DNA of 64,000 nt from positions 372,001-436,000 of the forward strand of contig NZ_FXZK01000002.1 in the NCBI RefSeq assembly GCF_900184895.1. Direction: 5' to 3'. The stretch comes from Flavimaricola marinus. GTDB taxonomy: Bacteria > Pseudomonadota > Alphaproteobacteria > Rhodobacterales > Rhodobacteraceae. Shown in pieces: positions 45,606 through 54,184 of this stretch. Numbering within the stretch: the stretch's first letter is position 1; every line of letters starts with the position of its first letter. A program made the translations under genes and the position numbers. The notes under the pieces are model-generated. The model saw only the letters and a list, made by a program, of their open reading frames with translations, searched no databases and was not told where the DNA came from.

Positions 45606-47021
45606 GTGCGGATTCGACACGAACGACCCATGTCAGACCTGACCTACAAAGTACGCGCCCCGCTCAAGCTCACCCTTGAGACGGGCAAATCCGTCGCGAT
45701 CGAGAATTGGTCGCTCAGCGGCATCACATATCCTGAACCGGCCGACATTTTGCCAAAGGTCGCCCTGCTCTCGATTCCGTTCCAAGGTGTCGAAGTGCAA
45801 TTTGATGTGCGGTTCGCGAACAGCCCGAACAAGGGCGAGTTGCTGTTCGAAGGCTTATCCGGGCGCCAAAGAGAAACCCTGGCAGTGTTCTATCGCTCGA
45901 TCCTCTCTGGAAAGATGGCCAGCACCGAAGAAGTGATAACCAGTCTCGACACACCGGTCGACCTCGTTCCGATGGGCGAGACCGAGGAAGAAAGGTCGGT
46001 CGGGTCTGCCAACACGTCCAACCGGCTGCTTCGTATTCTGTGGAACGCCTTCTTCTATCTCGGGTTGGCTTTTCTCATTTTCGGCGTGATCGGCACCCAG
46101 ATCTTCAACCGACTGTCCCAAGTGTCACTGGAGCATGCACGAATTTCGGCGCCCCTAGTCGAACACCGCGCAACGGAAGATGCCTTCATCGACGCGATCC
46201 TGGTCGAGCAAGGTCAGCACGTTTCCCGTGGCGACACGCTGATCCGTTTGAACCTGCCAAATCAGGAGAGCGCACTTGAAGACATCAGGGAAGATATCGA
46301 GCGAGCCGAACGAGATGTCGCGGCGGCTTTGTCGAATCTGATGAACCATCAGACGATCCGTCAGCAGCAACGCCAACTGCTGGCCGATGCGTATCAAAGA
46401 GCGGTTTCCGCGCACCCCAACACGCGGTTCGGCAGTTCGACGAATATCCGACGCATCTTCTATACCCGATGGCAATTTGACCGTTTCGACCAAGAGACCC
46501 AGCTGGCACAGGGAACCTATTTCGACACCGAGCGCGATTTGCGTCGACAATATGAGGCGACCGATACGCGCCTGTCTCGGCTCAAGCGCGACTTGGGCAA
46601 CACCAAGGATATCATCGACGCGATCAACATCGTCGCTCAGGTCGATGGGATCGTTCAAAGCGTAGAGGTGTTCAAAGACCAGTATGTCTCTCGGGGCGAC
46701 GAGGTTCTGACCATCGAGGAGGATGCCCCACGAGTCGTTCGCGCGTGGCTGAACGAGGCTCGCAGCGAGGCGATCTTTGTCGGGATGCAGACCAACATCC
46801 GCTTCAATGACGGTTCGGGAACGCGGTCCGTCGATGGCCAGATCACGGATATTACAGCCGGCATAGATCTACAGGCGACAGACGAATACGGCCTCATCGT
46901 AACAGTTGCCATTGATGATCTGCCCCCCGAAGACTTACGCGGGCAGTTCCGACCTGACGCTCCGGTATCGCTGTCGGCCATCAAAGACTGGGGATGGCTG
47001 GAAAACTGGGATCGGAAATAA
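45606..47021 (+). CDS. alg44: Alg44-like copolymerase: PilZ-like domain plus membrane-fusion arm
   Basis: 471 residues from the GTG at 45606, nine bases after AGGAG; ATG codons at 45588 and 45633 are in frame but lack ribosome sites. The N-terminal ~100 residues resemble PilZ: NWSLSG fits the N-x-S-x-x-G motif, but the Arg pair of RxxxR that binds c-di-GMP is not at its expected place. A membrane helix (FFYLGLAFLIFGVIGTQIF) at about 150-168 leads to a periplasmic HlyD-like arm with coiled coil and barrel domains. This order is that of Alg44, partner of the polymerase Alg8. Confidence 0.82.
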   Translation: MRIRHERPMSDLTYKVRAPLKLTLETGKSVAIENWSLSGITYPEPADILPKVALLSIPFQGVEVQFDVRFANSPNKGELLFEGLSGRQRETLAVFYRSILSGKMASTEEVITSLDTPVDLVPMGETEEERSVGSANTSNRLLRILWNAFFYLGLAFLIFGVIGTQIFNRLSQVSLEHARISAPLVEHRATEDAFIDAILVEQGQHVSRGDTLIRLNLPNQESALEDIREDIERAERDVAAALSNLMNHQTIRQQQRQLLADAYQRAVSAHPNTRFGSSTNIRRIFYTRWQFDRFDQETQLAQGTYFDTERDLRRQYEATDTRLSRLKRDLGNTKDIIDAINIVAQVDGIVQSVEVFKDQYVSRGDEVLTIEEDAPRVVRAWLNEARSEAIFVGMQTNIRFNDGSGTRSVDGQITDITAGIDLQATDEYGLIVTVAIDDLPPEDLRGQFRPDAPVSLSAIKDWGWLENWDRK

Positions 47022-48607
47022 TGTCCATTCCGCACTCCGAGTACGCCTTCGACAAGGACCTGACGGTGAAACTGCGTGACCTCAGCCGGCCCGCGGCAAA
47101 GGGCTTGGCAAAGTGGCATGTTTCGCAACTGATGCTGCTGTTACTTTTGATTTCCGGTCTCGGCTGGATGCTGACGGGCCTTCCCAATCGCTTCCTTCAG
47201 CCCGACGTGATGCACATCACGGTTGTTCTTGGATCTTTGGGGCTCTGGCGTTTTGGCTGGTGGTTCACACATGCCGTTCGCGCCGAGATCTATCGCAAGC
47301 TCGTCTGGCCCGGAAAACGCGAGGCAGCATCGCAGCTTTGGGCAAACGGCTGGCGACCCGGCCGGTTACATATCCAGATGACGACCTATTTCGAAGAACC
47401 GGCAATCACAAAGCGCGTCATCGGCTCCATCCTCGGACAGATCCGTGCCGAACAGATCCCAACGACGCTCTATATCGGAACCGGCTCTTCCTATGATGAA
47501 ATGATCATAAGGTCGTTCGTAGAGACGCACGCCGCCGACATTCCGGACGATCTGGCGGAGCTCGTGTTCATTCGCCAGAACCAACCCGGCAAGCGCATGG
47601 CGATCGGCCTGATCCTGCGGGCGATCAACCGCGCGGGCGTCGATCCCAACGACTTGGTGATCTTCATGGATGGCGATGCGCTTTATGGCAACGATGTCTT
47701 GGAAAAGACGCTCTCCATGTTCGGAGCAGACCCCGAATTGCAGGCTCTGACGACCGATGAAGAGGTCATCTGCTATGGTCCTGCCTGGATACAAAGCTGG
47801 CTGAACATGCGGTTCGCTCAACGACGTTTGGCGATGCAAAGTCATGCGCTTTCCAACAAGGTTCTGACCCTGACGGGCCGCATGTCCGTCTTTCGGGCGG
47901 AGCACATGTTGTCGGAAAAGTTCATTCGCACGATCGAAGCCGATCACCTTGACCACTGGCTATGGGGGCGGTTTCGCTTCTTGTCCGGAGATGACAAATC
48001 GACGTGGTATCACATGCTGACCCGCGATGCGAAAATGACATACGTTCCCGACGCGACCGTCTACACAATCGAGGTCATCAAGGAAAACGGCCTCGGCCGA
48101 ATGGTGCAGAACTTCCGCCGCTGGTCCGGCAACATGCTCAGAAACGGCAGCCGGGCCATCGCGCTTGGCCCCCGCAAGGTCAACCCGTTTATCTGGTGGT
48201 GTCTTGTCGATCAGCGCATCGCGATGTGGACCATGCTGGTCAGCCCGGTCATGGCAATCCTCGCTTCGCTGATCGATCCGGTCTACATCTGGAGTTGCCT
48301 GATCTGGATCGTCGCCAGCCGTGTATTGCTCTGCCTGTTCTTGTTTCGATACAGCAGATCGATTGACCTGAGCTGGCCGTTCATCCTCTACCTCAATCAG
48401 ATCATCAACGCTGCCGTCAAAGTTTTCATGATCTTTCATTTGAGCAAACAGAAGTGGTCGAATCGCGGCAATCAGTCTGCCGGCGCGGGCAAAGGCTTTG
48501 CCTCGCAGGTTCAGAATGGCATGGCCAAATTCCAATTGGTCACGACGGTCAGCGGTTTCGTTCTGGTTCTCGCGATCTATGTCGGAATTGTCTCGGCGCC
48601 CTTCTGA
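47021..48607 (+). CDS. alg8: Alg8-like GT2 polysaccharide synthase
   Basis: 528 residues; start overlaps the previous stop as TAATG. Two N-terminal helices, a GT2 domain with VIFMDGDALYGNDVL (DxD), LTTDEEV, the acceptor-site Asp in FIRTIEADHLDHWLWGRFRF in outline, and QNFRRWSGNMLRNGSR giving the QxxRW-type motif, then several C-terminal helices. This is the pattern of processive inner-membrane synthases and the context identifies it as the Alg8 class, polymerising mannuronate from GDP-mannuronic acid. The precise polymer is inferred. Confidence 0.87.
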   Translation: MSIPHSEYAFDKDLTVKLRDLSRPAAKGLAKWHVSQLMLLLLLISGLGWMLTGLPNRFLQPDVMHITVVLGSLGLWRFGWWFTHAVRAEIYRKLVWPGKREAASQLWANGWRPGRLHIQMTTYFEEPAITKRVIGSILGQIRAEQIPTTLYIGTGSSYDEMIIRSFVETHAADIPDDLAELVFIRQNQPGKRMAIGLILRAINRAGVDPNDLVIFMDGDALYGNDVLEKTLSMFGADPELQALTTDEEVICYGPAWIQSWLNMRFAQRRLAMQSHALSNKVLTLTGRMSVFRAEHMLSEKFIRTIEADHLDHWLWGRFRFLSGDDKSTWYHMLTRDAKMTYVPDATVYTIEVIKENGLGRMVQNFRRWSGNMLRNGSRAIALGPRKVNPFIWWCLVDQRIAMWTMLVSPVMAILASLIDPVYIWSCLIWIVASRVLLCLFLFRYSRSIDLSWPFILYLNQIINAAVKVFMIFHLSKQKWSNRGNQSAGAGKGFASQVQNGMAKFQLVTTVSGFVLVLAIYVGIVSAPF

Positions 48608-48624
48608 CTATCCTTTGGGATAGG
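48608..48624. promoter_or_regulatory. Regulon site 3 upstream of phosphomannose isomerase gene
   Basis: CTATCCTTTGGGATAGG is the best form of the motif and begins directly after the alg8 stop codon. Its outer six bases on each side, CTATCC and GGATAG, are perfectly inverted. It ends 100 bp before the start of the cupin gene. Confidence 0.7.
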
Positions 48625-48724
48625 ACGCACCGCCAAAGAGCGTTCCTCATAGCCATAGGCAACAAGGAAGATTTGAATCCAATCCTCTACAAATAGGCCA
48701 GTAGCGTATTTGTGGAGACCGAGA

Positions 48725-49138
48725 ATGAATGCCCATGTTGAACCGATCGAATTTCGCAACCTGACCAATGGGGATGCACATGATGGTCTCTGCCACCGCC
48801 CTTGGGGATTCTACGAATCCTTGAAGATGGGAGAGCGGTTTCAGATCAAGCGCATCTGCGTCAAACCCGGTGGCACTCTCAGTCTCCAGAGCCATATGCA
48901 CAGGTCCGAACATTGGATCGTCGTGGAGGGCTGCGCCAAAGTAACCGTCGATCAGGAGGAGACCTTGATGGGCGAGAACTGTTCGATCTTCGTGCCGCTC
49001 GGCGCTGTTCACCGCCTGGAAAACCCGGGCAAGGTCGATCTGACTTTGATCGAAGTCCAGTTTGGCGCCTACCTCGGCGAGGACGACATCATCAGATACG
49101 ACGACATCTACGGTCGCGCCACCAAAGGCGATGCCTGA
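48725..49138 (+). CDS. Type II phosphomannose isomerase, stand-alone cupin
   Basis: 137 residues corresponding to the C-terminal cupin of AlgA/Man[47 protein letters not shown] in outline is the family signature, with metal ligands in [12 protein letters not shown] and [11 protein letters not shown]. It interconverts fructose-6-phosphate and mannose-6-phosphate, feeding GDP-mannose. The guanylyltransferase half of AlgA is missing and neither it nor a phosphomannomutase is in the window. A strong terminator follows. Confidence 0.85.
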   Translation: MNAHVEPIEFRNLTNGDAHDGLCHRPWGFYESLKMGERFQIKRICVKPGGTLSLQSHMHRSEHWIVVEGCAKVTVDQEETLMGENCSIFVPLGAVHRLENPGKVDLTLIEVQFGAYLGEDDIIRYDDIYGRATKGDA

Positions 49139-49196
49139 CGATCAACGTCGTTCCAGTTGGACGCAAAGCCATCACTCACGGAACGCGTCCAAACGG

Positions 49197-49232
49197 CCCA
49201 CAAGTGGATCACTCCGCTTGTGGGTTTTTTTT
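49197..49232 (+). terminator. Strong intrinsic terminator
   Basis: CCCACAAGTGGA and TCCGCTTGTGGG form a 12-bp stem (one G-T pair) with a TCAC loop, followed by eight T residues. It ends the isomerase transcript, so the downstream algD-like gene needs its own promoter. Confidence 0.9.
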
Positions 49233-49392
49233 GTATCTGGGTGATCTGATCAGGCGCATATCCCAACATGTCCGAACGGATAGTCGCACTGCCCCAAATC
49301 GCGAAGCAGTATCCATTTACCGAAAAGACTATTTTTATTCAAAGTCTTATCCATCTTTCAGAAAATTCGCCTAACACTGAAAGACAGACGAC

Positions 49393-50793
49393 ATGATGGA
49401 TATGCAACCCTTCGACACGGCACTTGCCACAGCCGTCCCTCTCTATGAGATCAACGAGAAGGCTGCGATCAGCGTTGTTGGTCTTGGCTATGTCGGCGCG
49501 GTATCGACGGCCTGCCTGTCGAGCCTCGGGCACAGGGTCGTGGGTGTAGATATCGACACCCTGAAAGTCGCACAAATCGGCGCAGGACGATCACCGATTC
49601 ACGAGAAGGATCTGGAACGGCTGCTGACGGAAGGCGTCCGGGACGGCCTAGTGAGTGCGACAGACGATCTGGAAGCCGCTGTGCGTGATACGGATGTGAC
49701 ATTCGTTTCCGTGGGTACACCCACCTCCGCCGATGGCGGCTGCGACTATAGCTATATCGAAGCCGCGGCCCGCGCCATTGGCAAGGGCATCGCCGAGAAG
49801 TCGGATTTCCACGTCGTCGTCATGCGTTGTTCAATTCCTCCGGGAACGACGTTGGGCCTCATGACGCCCATCATTGAAGAGATCTCTGGCAAGATCGCGG
49901 GCACGGATTTCGGCGTTTGCTTTAATCCCGAATTCCTACGTGAAGGTGTTGCGGTCGAGGATTTCTATGCGCCGCCAAAGACCGTGGTCGGCGTTACCGA
50001 TGATCGGAGCGCAAATGTCATGCGCAAGATTTACGCCGCCGTCGACGATAACGTCATACTGACATCAATCGAAACCGCCGAAATGGTGAAATACGTCGAT
50101 AATGTCTGGCACGCCACGAAGGTGACCTTTGCCAATGAAGTCGGCCGCTTGTGCAAGCCTCTGGGCGTTGACAGTCACGAGGTCATGGACGTTTTCGTGC
50201 AGGACACAAAGCTGAATCTCAGCCCCTACTACCTGAAACCGGGCTTCGCATTCGGGGGGTCTTGCCTGCCGAAAGAGGTTCGTGCTGTCGCACATATCGC
50301 CAACGAGATCGGGGTCGACCTCCCGCTTGTCCAGTCGCTCGGCAATTCAAATCGGGCGCACATCGATGCGGCAATCAGGATGGCCCTCGATTGTGGCGCA
50401 AAGCGGGTCGGCATTCTCGGCATCGCGTTCAAACCAGGCACTGACGATCTGCGTGAGAGCCCAATTCTCGAAGTGATCGCGGCACTGCATGAAAGAGGGA
50501 TCGAAGTTGTCGCACACGACAGCGCCATTACTCCGACAACGCCCCTGACCGGACAGTTGAACTATGTCCGTCACGGCAGTCCGGGTCTTCAAGCTCTCGC
50601 GGCCAGCCTGCCCGCCATGCTGCGCGAAGACCTGTCCGAAGTGGTCGAGGGGTCGGAGCTTCTTATCGTGACCCATCGGAACCCGGCCTATGAAGCCGCG
50701 CTTCAAACTGTCGAACATTGTGACGTCATTGACCTTGTTCGCATCTCTGACACCGCGCCGCAGGCCCAGAACTATCACGGGATCGGTTGGTAA
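49393..50793 (+). CDS. algD: AlgD-like GDP-mannose 6-dehydrogenase
   Basis: 466 residues of the UDP-glucose/GDP-mannose dehydrogenase family. NAD-binding SVVGLGYVGAVSTACLSSLGH in outline, FNPEFLREGVAVEDF, and the active-site stretch FAFGGSCLPKEVRA with C291. DVFVQDTKLNLSPYYLKPGF resembles the equivalent stretch of Pseudomonas AlgD much more than UDP-glucose dehydrogenases, as I recall those families. It would oxidise GDP-mannose to GDP-mannuronate. The N-terminus has about 25 extra residues. It sits between two transcription boundaries. Confidence 0.86.
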   Translation: MMDMQPFDTALATAVPLYEINEKAAISVVGLGYVGAVSTACLSSLGHRVVGVDIDTLKVAQIGAGRSPIHEKDLERLLTEGVRDGLVSATDDLEAAVRDTDVTFVSVGTPTSADGGCDYSYIEAAARAIGKGIAEKSDFHVVVMRCSIPPGTTLGLMTPIIEEISGKIAGTDFGVCFNPEFLREGVAVEDFYAPPKTVVGVTDDRSANVMRKIYAAVDDNVILTSIETAEMVKYVDNVWHATKVTFANEVGRLCKPLGVDSHEVMDVFVQDTKLNLSPYYLKPGFAFGGSCLPKEVRAVAHIANEIGVDLPLVQSLGNSNRAHIDAAIRMALDCGAKRVGILGIAFKPGTDDLRESPILEVIAALHERGIEVVAHDSAITPTTPLTGQLNYVRHGSPGLQALAASLPAMLREDLSEVVEGSELLIVTHRNPAYEAALQTVEHCDVIDLVRISDTAPQAQNYHGIGW

Positions 50794-50883
50794 GAGGGCA
50801 CTCCCTACTCTTTGCCTCGACACCGTCCCTTGATCCGAGGCTCTTCGGAGCCCCTCCGTCAAACATACATCTAGGAACCTCAA

Positions 50884-53364
50884 ATGTCCGAAACCTACGG
50901 AACCAGCCATGACGACATCATCACGGCAAGCCAGAACGACGACGTCATCATCATAGGGTTGGCGGGCGACGATACGATCACAGGCAGCGCCGGAGACGAT
51001 GTTCTTGTCGGAGACTTTCTCGCCAATAACATTCTAATCGGCACGGAAGGTGCCACCAGTTTTGCGCAATACAGTGAAAGCGATGCATGGACGACCAGCA
51101 CCGATCAGAACGGCGCAACCTCGATGTCTCAAACCGTCCAGACCCAACCCGGCGCGGTCTACACGGTCAGCTTCGATCTTGCGGCCAACTACGGGGCCGG
51201 AACGGTAAGCGGTGCCGTGGAGGTGCTGTGGAACGGTGTCGTCATCGACACCTTCGACACCAATAGCGGCGCGTTCAGCGCGCACGACGTCACCTTTGAA
51301 GGCACCGACGGCCCTGGCGAATTGACCTTTCGCTCCGTTGAGTCGGCAGCAGGCTCTAACGGCCCCGAGATCAACACCGACGGACCCGTCTTCTATTATG
51401 AAACGGTCGTGGAAATCGACGGGGTGACCCTCAACGTCAAGGCGTTTGCGCCCGGGCAATCCAATATCTACCAAGTGCTCGACGGTCAGCTGAACGTCTA
51501 TGATGTGGAGACCGAGACCTACACACCGGCTGGAGCGGACGCGACCGTCAATATCAACGCGATCGGCTTCAACCAAGAAGACGACATGATCTACGGGATT
51601 GCCGTTGGCGACGGATACGATGCCCTCGGCAAGGCGGTGCAACCGTCAGACCTCGTGATTATCGATGCAGCCGGTGACTGCTACGTCATCGGCAGCACGC
51701 CCTACAAGGCGTGGACCGCCGACTTTGACCACAACGGAAATCTGTGGACATTCCATTCCAGCATGGACCGGGTCACGATGATCGACGTCGACAACCTGGA
51801 TGCCGACGGCAATCCGGTTTCGGTGACTTTCAAGTTCCCATCCGACATGGTTACCGACCAGATGTGGGACGTTGCCTTCGATGCGGCCTCACAGTGCTTC
51901 TATGGCATCGTTAAGCCAACCGAAGAAGGCGGGCCCGGCCAGCTATATACCATCGACATTTCCAACGTGTCTGAGGGCGGAGAACCGACATTCACGTCAA
52001 TTCCGATTGAAGCAACGCTGATCGACGGCGAAATGGTCTCTGGCCTGCCTGCCATGACCTTTGGCGCCCTTGTTATCGATGGCGACGGCAACCTCTACGC
52101 CGGGGGCAACGGTGGCGACCACGACCTCGACAACAACACGGCGACGTCAGGCGGAATATACCTCATCGAGACCGATCCCGACACCGGTGCGCTCTATCTG
52201 ACGCTGGTCGCAGACGCCCCCAAGGCTTATTCGAACGACGGCGCAATCGATCCCCGATCTATAGACCCGTTCGCAGAGGTCGATGAGTCGGCCGGTATTC
52301 TGATCCGGGAACCGGAGATGATTGAGGTCGCAACGCCGAGCCAATCCTATGACGACGATATCAACGGCGGCGGCGGGCAAGATCTGATCGATGGCGGCTT
52401 AGGCGAGGATGTGCTCGTCGGAGCCTCGCTCGGCGATACGATTTCCGGTGGGGACAGTGACGATACGCTCTATGGCGGAGCGGGGCCGAACGCTGTCGAT
52501 AATGGTCTGATCTCTGTCTATGACGACGCTGGCATCCGCTATGACCAGTACGGCAATCTTCTTGCGGAAGACGACGACGTCTTGTCAGGTGGAAGCGGAA
52601 ACGACCTCTTGGATGGCTCGGCCGGGCACGACATTCTCTACGGCGGCACAGGCGACGACAGCCTGTCGGGCGGCTCCGGTTCGGATATTCTCTACGGTGG
52701 TCTCGGGGCGGACGTCATGACTGGCGGTGGCCAGGACGACACGCTGTTCGGCGGAGAGGATGACGATGTGCTCGACGGCGGGTCAGGCAATGATTTGCTC
52801 TACGGAGACGACGGGGCCGATATCTTGAACTCCGGGTCTGACGATGACGCTGTTTATGGCGGCAAAGGCAACGATACGATCGATGCCAACTCAGGCAATG
52901 ACTACGTCGAAGGCGGCTCCGGCGACGATCGGATCAAGTCCGGCAGCGGCGACGACGTCGTTCTGGGTGGGGACGGGAAAGACTATATCAACGCCCATTC
53001 CGGTGCAGACATCATCGACGGCGGCGCTGGCAGCGACAAGATTTATGCCGGAACTGGCGAGGACATCGTCACCGGCGGCAGCGGAAGCGACACATTCGTA
53101 TTCAGGTCGACCGATCTGGATGGCCAAACAAACACCATCAAGGATTTCACCAGAGACGGCTCCGAAAACGACCGGATCGATCTACGAGATCTCGACGTGT
53201 TGGCGGCCGGACAATCCGAGCAGGACTGGATCGACGCAAATGTCACTGTCAGCACCGGCGGGGACATCACCATCCATCTCGGCGACACCGAAATCGTGCT
53301 GTTGGATCACCTTGATCAAGGCGAGTTGTTCGTGTCTTCGGTGACAGACGGGTTGATGTTCTAG
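50884..53364 (+). CDS. Large secreted RTX (calcium-binding repeat) protein
   Basis: 826 residues, very acidic, no signal peptide. A short RTX stretch lies at residues 4-42, then a beta-rich domain (~45-195) and a beta-propeller-like region (~200-460, with repeated DGDGNLYAGG-type blades). From ~495 to ~750 there are about 20 GGxGxDxLx-type nonapeptides (GGSGNDLLDG, GGTGDDSLSG and similar), followed by a C-terminal segment typical of type I secretion signals (FVFRSTDLDGQTNTIKDF, ending DGLMF). Ca2+ would fold it outside the cell. No type I transporter is encoded nearby. It has no mannuronan-epimerase catalytic motif. Confidence 0.82.
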   Translation: MSETYGTSHDDIITASQNDDVIIIGLAGDDTITGSAGDDVLVGDFLANNILIGTEGATSFAQYSESDAWTTSTDQNGATSMSQTVQTQPGAVYTVSFDLAANYGAGTVSGAVEVLWNGVVIDTFDTNSGAFSAHDVTFEGTDGPGELTFRSVESAAGSNGPEINTDGPVFYYETVVEIDGVTLNVKAFAPGQSNIYQVLDGQLNVYDVETETYTPAGADATVNINAIGFNQEDDMIYGIAVGDGYDALGKAVQPSDLVIIDAAGDCYVIGSTPYKAWTADFDHNGNLWTFHSSMDRVTMIDVDNLDADGNPVSVTFKFPSDMVTDQMWDVAFDAASQCFYGIVKPTEEGGPGQLYTIDISNVSEGGEPTFTSIPIEATLIDGEMVSGLPAMTFGALVIDGDGNLYAGGNGGDHDLDNNTATSGGIYLIETDPDTGALYLTLVADAPKAYSNDGAIDPRSIDPFAEVDESAGILIREPEMIEVATPSQSYDDDINGGGGQDLIDGGLGEDVLVGASLGDTISGGDSDDTLYGGAGPNAVDNGLISVYDDAGIRYDQYGNLLAEDDDVLSGGSGNDLLDGSAGHDILYGGTGDDSLSGGSGSDILYGGLGADVMTGGGQDDTLFGGEDDDVLDGGSGNDLLYGDDGADILNSGSDDDAVYGGKGNDTIDANSGNDYVEGGSGDDRIKSGSGDDVVLGGDGKDYINAHSGADIIDGGAGSDKIYAGTGEDIVTGGSGSDTFVFRSTDLDGQTNTIKDFTRDGSENDRIDLRDLDVLAAGQSEQDWIDANVTVSTGGDITIHLGDTEIVLLDHLDQGELFVSSVTDGLMF

Positions 53365-53371
53365 GCGACCT

Positions 53372-53397
53372 GCCGGGCTGTGTCAGAACAGCCCGGC
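53372..53397 (+). terminator. Intrinsic terminator after the RTX gene
   Basis: GCCGGGCTGT and ACAGCCCGGC form a 10-bp perfect stem with loop GTCAGA, followed by TTCTTTT. It overlaps the 3' end of the converging response-regulator gene. Confidence 0.8.
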
Positions 53398-53997
53398 TTC
53401 TTTTGCGATCATTGCGGCGTGGGTCCGGTTCTTTGCCTCAAGCTTCCGGCTCAATGTCTTGACGTGCAGTTTGACCGTGACTTCCTGCAAATCGAGCTCC
53501 CGCGCGATCTCTTTATTGGCCAGACCACGGCAAAGGCCGCCGAGAACTTCGAGCTCCCGGGAGCTGAGGCCCTTCGCCAATGGGTTTACATCCTCGACGA
53601 CCTCCTCGGTCATGAATTTGACCGGCACATACGTCTCGCCGGCGACCATGAACCGAACCGCGTTCACAAGTGATTTGGCGCCCATTGTCTTTGGCAGGAA
53701 CCCGATGGCACCGGCATCGAGCGCCTCCTGTGCAATTGCTCTCGGCGCGGAGCCGGACATGACAGCCACGGGCTTTCCTGCGGATGCATCGATTGCTTTT
53801 GTCAGCCCTGTCAGCCCGTCCATCCCCGGCATCGCGTAGTCGAGGAGCACCAGATCGTAGGGTCCGTTCTTGGCGATTTGATTGCACGCATCTCCGAGGT
53901 CCGGCGAAGCATCAACCGACATATCGGCCTCGTTTTCCAGAAACATCGCGAGGGTATCGCGGACCAATTCGTGATCGTCGGCTATGAGTATCTTCAT
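53383..53997 (-). CDS. LuxR/NarL-type response regulator
   Basis: 204 residues. REC domain with MKILIADDHELVRDTLAMFL and phospho-acceptor D53 (VLLDYAMPGMDG), then a GerE-type HTH at ~140-200 (LSSRELEVLGGLCRGLANKEIARELDLQEVTVKLHVKTL in outline). It is the output protein for the hybrid kinase encoded upstream (187 bp gap), and the best candidate to bind the CTAT-N8-ATAGG sites, since NarL-type regulators bind short inverted repeats. That link is inference. Confidence 0.92.
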   Translation of the reverse strand: MKILIADDHELVRDTLAMFLENEADMSVDASPDLGDACNQIAKNGPYDLVLLDYAMPGMDGLTGLTKAIDASAGKPVAVMSGSAPRAIAQEALDAGAIGFLPKTMGAKSLVNAVRFMVAGETYVPVKFMTEEVVEDVNPLAKGLSSRELEVLGGLCRGLANKEIARELDLQEVTVKLHVKTLSRKLEAKNRTHAAMIAKEAGLF

Positions 53998-54184
53998 CTA
54001 AAATGCTCCGTTCAGGGGCAGTACGCACACTGTTAATTTTCAATCTACTATCAGGTCGATTGACCGGAGCGCAGGGGGAATTTCCCGAACACCTACGCAA
54101 CGAACGCAACGTATTCGGGGATATCGACTATTTCGTGACGCGATACGAGATCCGCTGCACAATCTCAATCTGCGGCTGGTCCGG

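Noticed and set aside
50805-50821. CTACTCTTTGCCTCGAC before the RTX gene as a fifth regulon site
   Set aside because: It matches the 17-bp consensus at only 8 positions and lacks the ATAGG half.
50884-53364. RTX protein as a secreted mannuronan C5-epimerase (AlgE-type)
   Set aside because: The N-terminal region shows beta-propeller-like repeats and no epimerase catalytic motif such as YGFDPH.
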